From positions 1 through 64,000 of the forward strand of contig JACRPO010000001.1 of the NCBI GenBank assembly GCA_016223165.1: a DNA stretch of 64,000 nucleotides, given 5' to 3'. The notes beneath the pieces were generated by a model. It was not told where the DNA came from. It worked only from the letters and a program-made list of their open reading frames with translations, and did no database searches. The position numbers and the translations under genes were made by a program. Shown here piece after piece: positions 21,537 through 28,016 of the stretch. Every line of letters starts with the position of its first letter. The first letter of the stretch is position 1. This DNA is from Burkholderiales bacterium. Its GTDB lineage: Bacteria > Pseudomonadota > Gammaproteobacteria > Burkholderiales > Burkholderiaceae_C.

Positions 21537-22520
21537 GTGCTTGTCGCTGGCCGCGTGCTCCGAATGCCGGGGTTCGGGTTCGGGCTCGCGCTTGCGCTGG
21601 TCGCGTCGCTTGCGGCAGCATCCGCATCGGCGGCAGCACTGGCTTCCTCAGGCGCGGGCGGCAACGGCTCGTCGCACACGTCGTCACGCTACTGCGACGC
21701 CGAGAGCCGCCTCGAGCTCCGGCACAAGGACCGGCTGCTGCGCCTGAGCGCGCTCATCCGCGCGGAGCTCGAGCGCTCCGACGCCGAGCTGGCCATCGTC
21801 TCGCGCACCGGCCTCGACCTCGGGCGCTGGGGCATCCGCCACTCGCACGCCGGCGTCAGCGTGAGGAGTGGCGCCGACACGCCCTGGTCGGTGCGGCAGC
21901 TCTACTACGACTGCGACGAAGGCCTGCCGCGCATCTACGACCAGGGGCTCTCGGCCTTCCTCTTCGGTGCCGATCAGCCGACGCTCGGCCATGTCTCCGT
22001 GGTGCTGCTGCCGCCGGCCGGCGCCACGGCGCTGCGCCGCGCCGCGCTGGACAACCGGCTGGCGCTGGCGCTGCTGGCGGGCCGCTACAGCGCCAATGCC
22101 TACGCCTTCAGCACGCGCTACCAGAACTGCAACCAGTGGCTCGCCGAGCTGCTCGCCGCGGGCTGGGGCGGCATCGCGCCCGGCCCCGACGCGCGCGCGC
22201 TGGCGCAGCGCTGGCTGGCCGAGCGCCGCTACGAGCCCACGCCGGTGGAGGTGGGCTGGCGCCTGGTGATGTGGGCCGGCCCCGTCTTCGTGCCGTGGAT
22301 CCACAACGACGACCACCCCGACGAAGACCTCGCCGCGGCGCGCTACCGCATCAGCCTGCCGGCGGCGGTGGAGGGGCTCGTGCGCGCGCAGGTGCCGCAG
22401 GCCGAGCGCATCCAGTTCTGCTACACGCCGCGGCATGTGCTCGTGCGCCGGGGGTGGGGGGCGGAACTGCCCGAGAGCTGTGCCGTCGAGGCGGGGGACG
22501 AGCGGGTCGCGCTCGACTGA
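21537..22520 (+). CDS. DUF2145 family protein
   Basis: A 327-residue exported protein. A hydrophobic leader (about 10-37) precedes RYCDAESRLELRHKDRLLR and a region with HSHAGVS, WSVRQLYYDCDE and YQNCNQW that I recognise as DUF2145 (COG4727). The invariant Cys and His resemble NlpC/P60-like catalytic arrangements, but a function is not established. The start is uncertain: GTG 21537 gives a leader with basic residues, ATG 21564 one without; neither has a strong ribosome binding site. It pairs with the secreted protein upstream. Confidence 0.82.
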   Translation: MLVAGRVLRMPGFGFGLALALVASLAAASASAAALASSGAGGNGSSHTSSRYCDAESRLELRHKDRLLRLSALIRAELERSDAELAIVSRTGLDLGRWGIRHSHAGVSVRSGADTPWSVRQLYYDCDEGLPRIYDQGLSAFLFGADQPTLGHVSVVLLPPAGATALRRAALDNRLALALLAGRYSANAYAFSTRYQNCNQWLAELLAAGWGGIAPGPDARALAQRWLAERRYEPTPVEVGWRLVMWAGPVFVPWIHNDDHPDEDLAAARYRISLPAAVEGLVRAQVPQAERIQFCYTPRHVLVRRGWGAELPESCAVEAGDERVALD

Positions 22521-22556
22521 AGGCAAACGGTCAACCCTCAAGGCAAACGGTCAACC
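22520..22556. repeat. 17-bp direct repeat between convergent genes
   Basis: AAGGCAAACGGTCAACC occurs at 22520-22536 and 22540-22556, a 20-bp period. The second copy contains the stop codon of the ABC exporter gene. This looks like a recent small duplication. Confidence 0.8.
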
Positions 22557-24407
22557 GTCGTCGCCTTCGAGCTCCGCGCTCTCCCCGGCCTGCTGCAGGC
22601 GCCACATTTCGGCATAGCGCCCGCCGAGCGCCAGCAGCTCGGCGTGCGAGCCGCGCTCGGCCACGCGCCCGGCCTCCAGCACGACGATCTCGTGCGCGTC
22701 GGCCACCGTCGAGAGGCGGTGCGCGATGACGAGGGCCGTCTTGCCCGCTGCCGCGCTCTTCAGCTCGGCCTGGATGGCGCGTTCGTTGGCGCTGTCCAGC
22801 GCCGAGGTCGCCTCGTCGAAGATGAGGATGGGCGGGTTCTTCAGCAGCGTGCGCGCGATCGCCACGCGCTGCTTCTCGCCGCCGGAGAGCTTCAACCCGC
22901 GCTCGCCGACCATCGTCTCGTAGCCCTTGGGCGTGGAGGCGATGAAGTCGTGGATGTGCGCCGCCTTCGCCGCCGCCTCCACCTCCTCGCGGCTGCAGCC
23001 CGGGCGTCCGTAGGCGATGTTGTATTGCACGGTGTCGTTGAAGAGCACGGTGTCCTGCGGCACGATGCCGATGACGGCGCGCAGGCTCGCCTGCGTCACG
23101 GCGCGCAGGTCCTGGCCGTCGATGGTGATGGCGCCGCCGCCGGCGCTCACGTCGTAGAAGCGGTAGAGCAGCCGCGCCAGCGTGCTCTTGCCGGCACCCG
23201 AGGGGCCGACCACGGCCACCGTCTTGCCGGCCGGGATCTCGAAGCTCACGCCGTGCAGGATGGGCCGCGAAGGCTCGTAGGCGAAGTGCACGTCCTCGAA
23301 GCGCACCACGCCTTCGCGCACCGCGAGCGGCAAGGCGCCCGGCGCATCGTCCACCTCGCGGTGGCGCTCGAGCAGGCCGAACATCTTCTCGAGATCGGTG
23401 AGGCTCTGCTTGACCTCGCGGTACAGCACGCCGAGGAAGTTGAGTGGGATGTAGAGCTGGATCAGGAAGGCGTTGATCATCACCAGGTCGCCGAGCGTCA
23501 GCCGCCCGTCGACGACGCCCTCGGTGGCACGCCACAGCATCGCCACCAGGCTCGTCGCGATGACGAGCTGCTGGCCGGTGTTGAGCAGCGACAGCGTCGT
23601 CTGGCTCTTCACCTGCGCGCGCCGGAAGGCCTCCAGGCCCTCGTTGTAGCGGCTCGCCTCGAAGGCCTCGTTGTTGAAGTACTTGACCGTCTCGTAGTTG
23701 AGCAGGGCGTCGATGGCGCGCGAGTTGGCGCGCGAGTCGGACTCGTTCATCTCGCGCCGGAAGCGCGTGCGCCACTCGGTGACGCTGACGGTGTAGACGA
23801 TGTACACGGCGAGCGCGCTGAGCGTGATCCAGACATAGCCGGCATCGAAGCGCACGCCGAGCACCGCCAGCACCATCATCACCTCGATCAGCGTGGGCAG
23901 GATGGTGTAGAGCGAATACGACACCAGCGACTGCAGCGCGCGCGTGCCGCGCTCGATGTCGCGCGTCAGGCCGCCGGTCTGGCGCTCGAGGTGGAAGCGC
24001 AGCGACAGCGCGTGTAGATGCGCGAACACCTGCAGCGCGATCTGCTTGGAGGCGCCGAAGCTGACCTTGGCGAAGACGAGCTCGCGCAGCTCGGTGAACA
24101 GGCTCGTGGCCAGGCGCAGGCCGGCGTAGGCCAGCAGCAGGCCGACCGGCACCACGAGCAGCGCGCGCGGGTCGCCCGTCTTGAGGTCGAGCGAATCGAC
24201 GAGGTACTTCAGCAGCACCGGCACGCTGACGTTCGCGACCTTGGCGCCGATGAGGAAGGCGAGCGCGAGCGCGACGCGATAGCGCCAGGGCCACAGGTAG
24301 GGCAGCAGGCGCGCCAGCGTCTGCCAGTCCGATCGCTCGGGGGCGCGCGCGCCGGGGCCGGCCACGGCGGGGGCTTCCGGCAGGGGCAGGGCGGGGCCGC
24401 GTCTCAT
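22551..24407 (-). CDS. Atm1-type ABC exporter (fused permease and ATPase)
   Basis: A 618-residue half-transporter. Six transmembrane helices lie in about 45-330, followed by an ATPase domain with Walker A GPSGAGKST (about 410), signature LSGGEKQRVAIAR and Walker B ILIFDEATSALD. The conserved QTGGLTRDIERG segment and general organisation match the Atm1/ABCB7/HMT1 group, which exports glutathione-linked sulfur or heavy-metal conjugates. Its ATG overlaps the stop of an upstream methyltransferase (TCAT at 24404-24407). Confidence 0.9.
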   Translation of the reverse strand: MRRGPALPLPEAPAVAGPGARAPERSDWQTLARLLPYLWPWRYRVALALAFLIGAKVANVSVPVLLKYLVDSLDLKTGDPRALLVVPVGLLLAYAGLRLATSLFTELRELVFAKVSFGASKQIALQVFAHLHALSLRFHLERQTGGLTRDIERGTRALQSLVSYSLYTILPTLIEVMMVLAVLGVRFDAGYVWITLSALAVYIVYTVSVTEWRTRFRREMNESDSRANSRAIDALLNYETVKYFNNEAFEASRYNEGLEAFRRAQVKSQTTLSLLNTGQQLVIATSLVAMLWRATEGVVDGRLTLGDLVMINAFLIQLYIPLNFLGVLYREVKQSLTDLEKMFGLLERHREVDDAPGALPLAVREGVVRFEDVHFAYEPSRPILHGVSFEIPAGKTVAVVGPSGAGKSTLARLLYRFYDVSAGGGAITIDGQDLRAVTQASLRAVIGIVPQDTVLFNDTVQYNIAYGRPGCSREEVEAAAKAAHIHDFIASTPKGYETMVGERGLKLSGGEKQRVAIARTLLKNPPILIFDEATSALDSANERAIQAELKSAAAGKTALVIAHRLSTVADAHEIVVLEAGRVAERGSHAELLALGGRYAEMWRLQQAGESAELEGDDG

Positions 24408-25585
24408 CGGCCTCTTCCCTCGATTGCCTCGATCGCCTCGATGCCCGGGTCCGGCCGGGTCGGACGCGACTCCTTGCGCAAGACGATCTCCCGGTAGCTG
24501 AGCAGGCCCATGCCGAAGGTGGTGCGCATCAGGCAGCCGGCGAGCACGTTGCGGCTGCGCGCCGCGGGGCGCCGCGCGAGTGCGCGGCGCGCGAACCAGG
24601 GCCAGCGGATCACGGTGCCGGTGAGGTGCTCGAGGCGCGCGAGGCTGGGCATGATCTCGCGGTCGAGCACCTGCATCTGCGCGAGTGCCAGGCCGTGGCT
24701 GCGCGCCGCGGCCAGCAGCGCATCCACGGTCTGCAAACGCGCCACGGCGAGGCCGCGGGCCACCAGTTCGACGGCCAGCGCCTCTTCGGCCTGCAGCGCT
24801 TCGAGCGGCCGCGGCAGGTAGCCGTCGAAGAGGATCAACTCGCCGCCCGCGCGCAGCACGCGCGACACCTCGCCGAGCGCGCGCGGCAGGTCCAGCGCAT
24901 GGCACATCGACTCGATGCAGTAGGCGCAGTCGATGCACCCGTCGGCCTGCGGCAGGTGGTGGAAGTCGCCCTGCACGAGCCGCACGCGCGCGGCCGGCGG
25001 ATCGCCCGGGACGATCGGATCCGTCTCGCCGGCCGCCTCCATCGGACCCGTCGAATCCGTCGTCGTGTACGTCCATGCGGCCAGCCGGGCCCGTGCCAGC
25101 GCCACGTGCGCCGGCGTGAGGTCGATGCCCTGGAAGCGCACATACTCGTGCCGCGGCACGAGCCAGGCCAGGTTGTAGCCCTGGCCGAAGGCGAGTTCGA
25201 GCACGTCCTCGGGTGGCGCCGGCCGGCTGCGCCAGCGCGCCTCGATGCGCATGAGCGGCCCGGCGAAGCCCGCCGCGTCGAAGCGGCCCTCGGGGTTGAG
25301 GGCCATGTGCACCGCGCCTTCGCTCGAGTGGTAGCGGCGGTAGGCGGCGTGGTTCTGCTCGTAGTAGCGCACCACGTCGCCGGCCTCCGCCGGCTCGCGC
25401 CGCACCGCCTCGAGATCGAAGACCTTCGCCAGCCGGCGCAGCCAGCGCCGCAGCTCGGCGCGCCCGCGTTCGATATCGATCGACGGTGGGGCCGCGTCGG
25501 CGAGGTCGGCCGGTTCTGTGGCAAGGGCCGGCACGGCGGCCGGCGCTACAGTCTGATGCGCCTGCATGGTTTCGGTGGGCCCCAT
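24404..25585 (-). CDS. Class I SAM-dependent methyltransferase
   Basis: A 393-residue protein. Motif I is VLELAFGQGYNLAWL (about 140-155), and LVQGDFHHLP and LPRALGEVSRVLRAGGEL mark motifs III and IV of small-molecule methyltransferases. N-terminal 90 residues contain YYEQNHAAYRRYHS, typical of enzymes acting on lipids or quinone-like substrates; the substrate is unknown. ATG 25585 is used; ATG 25567 is also possible. It is translationally coupled to the Atm1-type exporter and divergent from the YciA thioesterase. A linker insertion lies around 185-200. Confidence 0.82.
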   Translation of the reverse strand: MGPTETMQAHQTVAPAAVPALATEPADLADAAPPSIDIERGRAELRRWLRRLAKVFDLEAVRREPAEAGDVVRYYEQNHAAYRRYHSSEGAVHMALNPEGRFDAAGFAGPLMRIEARWRSRPAPPEDVLELAFGQGYNLAWLVPRHEYVRFQGIDLTPAHVALARARLAAWTYTTTDSTGPMEAAGETDPIVPGDPPAARVRLVQGDFHHLPQADGCIDCAYCIESMCHALDLPRALGEVSRVLRAGGELILFDGYLPRPLEALQAEEALAVELVARGLAVARLQTVDALLAAARSHGLALAQMQVLDREIMPSLARLEHLTGTVIRWPWFARRALARRPAARSRNVLAGCLMRTTFGMGLLSYREIVLRKESRPTRPDPGIEAIEAIEGRGR

Positions 25586-25648
25586 TGTCGCTGCCGAGGC
25601 GGCCAGGGGCCGCCGGCCGAACGGGCAGGCGCGCAACGGAGAACCCTG

Positions 25649-26077
25649 GTGGAAGAAGAGCTGATCCGACGCACCGACCTCAAGATGGCCCCCGACCGCC
25701 TCTCCGGCGACCGCGAACTCGTGCTGCGCGTGATGCCGATGCCGGCCGATGTCAACGCCAACGGCGACATCTTCGGCGGCTGGGTCATGGCGCAGGTCGA
25801 CGTGGCCGGCGCCGTGCTGCCCTCGCGCGTCGCCAAGGGGCGTATCGCCACCGTGGCGGTGAACCAGTTCGTCTTCAAGCAGCCGGTGAGCCTCGGGGAC
25901 TTGCTGAGCTTCTACGCCAAGGTCACGCGCATCGGCACCACCTCGGTCAGCGTGCACGTCGACGTCTACGCCGAGCGCAACCCGGCCAACCTGCAGGTGG
26001 TGAAGGTGACCGAGGCCGATGTCACGTACGTGGCCATCGACGGCGAAGGACGGCCGCGGCCGCTGCCGCGCAGCTGA
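25649..26077 (+). CDS. Acyl-CoA thioesterase, YciA-like
   Basis: A 142-residue hotdog-fold thioesterase that hydrolyses acyl-CoA to acid and CoA. The YciA hallmark NANGDIFGGWVMAQVD lies at about 33-48, with the catalytic Asp in GDIFGG. VAVNQFVFKQPVSLGD and the C-terminal EADVTYVAID are also conserved. The start is GTG 25649, preceded by GGAG 7 nt upstream; ATG 25685 is a shorter alternative. It is divergent from the methyltransferase gene. Confidence 0.88.
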   Translation: MEEELIRRTDLKMAPDRLSGDRELVLRVMPMPADVNANGDIFGGWVMAQVDVAGAVLPSRVAKGRIATVAVNQFVFKQPVSLGDLLSFYAKVTRIGTTSVSVHVDVYAERNPANLQVVKVTEADVTYVAIDGEGRPRPLPRS

Positions 26078-26100
26078 AGTCCGCTCGGCAAGGTCTGCCG

Positions 26101-27213
26101 TCAACGCAGGTCGGCGAACGCCGCTTCGAGGCGTGCGCCCACCACGTCGGCCGACAGCGAACTCGGCTCCGGCCGGCCCTCGCGCAGGAACGAGAGCACG
26201 ATCGGGAAGGCGCGCTCGGGCAGCGCCTTGAACGGCGTCAATGTCGTCGCGACGGCCCAGCGGCCCGGATGGCGCTCGTCGCGGCCGAGGTCGCGCGCTG
26301 CAGTGTCCAGGGGGGCATTGGCGTACCGGTGCACATTGCTGTCGCCGCCATCGCCCAGGCCCGGCGGGCGCCAGCGATGCGGTGTCTCGGCCCAGGCATA
26401 GCCCGGCAACCAGAGGTCGTGGTACCAGCCCGTACGCGTCTCGTACGAAAGCAGCTGCAGCCGTTGCCCGTCGCGCCCGCCATCGCCCTGCGCGCGCGCC
26501 TGCGGCGGCACGAGCGATGCCTCGGCGAGCGAGACGTTGAAGCGCGCCACCGCGAGCGCCTGCGCGAGGTCGGCCTCGGCCAGCGCGGCGGGAACGCTGT
26601 AGTGCACGAGGCGCTCGCCGCGCAGGTGGCGCACGACTTCGCCGCTTTGCAGGCGCGCCAGCGCCGCCGCCATCGCAGCCAGCCCCGGCGCGGCCTCGGG
26701 CACCGGGGCGCCGGCCAGCACCGCGTCGATGCGCGCGAAGCAGCGCTCGACGACGTCGTTGGCATCGAGGCTCTCGCGCGTGCCCTGCTGCATCGCGTGC
26801 ACGAGCGCCTCGTACAGCGCCTGCGCCGCCGGCTCTCCCCAGCCGTGGAAGTCGCCGATCTCGGCCGTCTGCACGAGGGTCCGGCGGTGCGCCAATGCCG
26901 CCTCGCCGTGCGCCAGCACCCACAGCGAGAGCACGCCGTCGACGTCGACATGGTTGTTGACGGCGAGGTCGTAGCGCTCGGCGGCCTCGCCTCTCGCGGC
27001 TTCGGCGGCCTCTGCCGCTCGGTCGGCGACATGGTTCAGGCAGATCTCGGTGGAGGTGTCGGCCTTCCAGCGCGCCGGCGTGCGGTTCGGGATCCAGTGG
27101 CTGAGCTCGAGGTCGCCTGCGCCGAGCGCGCCTTCGGTGGCGCCGTCGCAGAAGACGATGCGCTGCGCCGGCGGGCGCGGGCGGCGGCTGCCGTCGATGT
27201 GGACTTGGATCAT
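26101..27213 (-). CDS. Conserved hypothetical protein with NNHxDxDG motif
   Basis: I do not recognise a characterised family. The 370 residues are soluble with no signal peptide. Around 86-96 it reads NNHVDVDGVLSLW, reminiscent of the metal-binding His-Asp-Asp motifs of DHH-type phosphoesterases, though the other DHH motifs are not obvious. The second half has RTGWYHDLWLPGYAWAETP and many aromatic residues. It is convergent with the YciA gene and divergent from soxR (117 bp), so it may share the SoxR-controlled region. Confidence 0.65.
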   Translation of the reverse strand: MIQVHIDGSRRPRPPAQRIVFCDGATEGALGAGDLELSHWIPNRTPARWKADTSTEICLNHVADRAAEAAEAARGEAAERYDLAVNNHVDVDGVLSLWVLAHGEAALAHRRTLVQTAEIGDFHGWGEPAAQALYEALVHAMQQGTRESLDANDVVERCFARIDAVLAGAPVPEAAPGLAAMAAALARLQSGEVVRHLRGERLVHYSVPAALAEADLAQALAVARFNVSLAEASLVPPQARAQGDGGRDGQRLQLLSYETRTGWYHDLWLPGYAWAETPHRWRPPGLGDGGDSNVHRYANAPLDTAARDLGRDERHPGRWAVATTLTPFKALPERAFPIVLSFLREGRPEPSSLSADVVGARLEAAFADLR

Positions 27214-27288
27214 GGTGTGCGTCGGTGAGTTGGGTTGATGGGCCGGCGATGGGCTGGTGGCGGGTGGCCGATGCGGGCGTATCCTGCA

Positions 27289-27308
27289 AGTTGAAGTGCA
27301 CTTGAAGT
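27289..27308. promoter_or_regulatory. Candidate SoxR operator
   Basis: Read on the minus strand this is ACTTCAAGTGCACTTCAACT. The left half closely resembles the E. coli SoxR box half ACCTCAAGT; the right half is weaker. A perfect 10-bp palindrome AAGTGCACTT (27294-27303) is its centre. It lies 21 bp upstream of the soxR ATG and about 75 bp upstream of the divergent hypothetical gene. Confidence 0.5.
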
Positions 27309-27329
27309 CAAGCCCGGGAGCTGCCGCCC

Positions 27330-28016
27330 ATGGAATCGGACGAAGCCTGGATCCCGATCGGCGAGTTTGCGCGCCGCTCCGGCGTGGCCGCGAGCGCGCT
27401 TCGCTTCTACGAGGCAGAAGGCCTGATCGCGGCGCGCCGCAGCGACGGCGGGCGCCGCCTGTACCGGCGCGCCGACCTGCGCCGCGTCGCCTTCGTGCGC
27501 ATCGCGCAGTCGGTCGGCCTCAGCCTCGGCGGCGTGCGCTCGGCGCTGGCGGCCCTGCCCGATGCGCGTACCCCCACGCGTGCCGACTGGCAGCGGCTGT
27601 CGGGCCAGTGGCAGCCGCTGCTCGACGAGCGCATCGCCACGCTCGTGCGCCTGCGCGAGCGGCTGGCCTCGTGCATCGGCTGCGGCTGCCTGTCGCTGAA
27701 GAGCTGCGCCCTCGTCAACCCGGCCGATGCCGTGGCGGTGCGCGGGCCCGGTGCGCGCTACTTGTTGGGCGACGCGGTACCCGATGTGTCCGAAGCGTCC
27801 GGGCCGCCCGCGCCGGGCGTGCCGCTCAGCCCGCCGCCGAGAGGTCGAGCTGGCGCTGGCGCAGCGCGGCGACGCAGGGCGCGAGATCGGCGCCGCCCTG
27901 CAGCACGCGCGTCAGCGCCTGCGCCGTGCCGGGCGGGCCGACGTAGACGGCGGCGAGCACGCGGCCCTCCTGCAGCACGAGTCGCCACCACTCCACCGCC
28001 GAGGCGTCGGCGGTGA
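27330..28016 (+). CDS. soxR: Redox-sensitive MerR-family regulator SoxR, with run-on C-terminus
   Basis: A MerR-family dimeric regulator that senses redox-active compounds through a [2Fe-2S] cluster. The HTH is at about 9-30 (GEFARRSGVAASALRFYEAE). Cluster ligands C115, C118, C120 and C126 form the SoxR pattern CX2CXCX5C. SoxR usually ends about 150 residues in, near the RGPGARYLLGD seen at 138-148. Here the frame runs to 228 residues, with an Arg/Pro/Ala tail that is antisense to the 3' end of the next gene (27826-30579). The tail looks like read-through after loss of the native stop. Confidence 0.85.
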   Translation: MESDEAWIPIGEFARRSGVAASALRFYEAEGLIAARRSDGGRRLYRRADLRRVAFVRIAQSVGLSLGGVRSALAALPDARTPTRADWQRLSGQWQPLLDERIATLVRLRERLASCIGCGCLSLKSCALVNPADAVAVRGPGARYLLGDAVPDVSEASGPPAPGVPLSPPPRGRAGAGAARRRRARDRRRPAARASAPAPCRAGRRRRRRARGPPAARVATTPPPRRRR

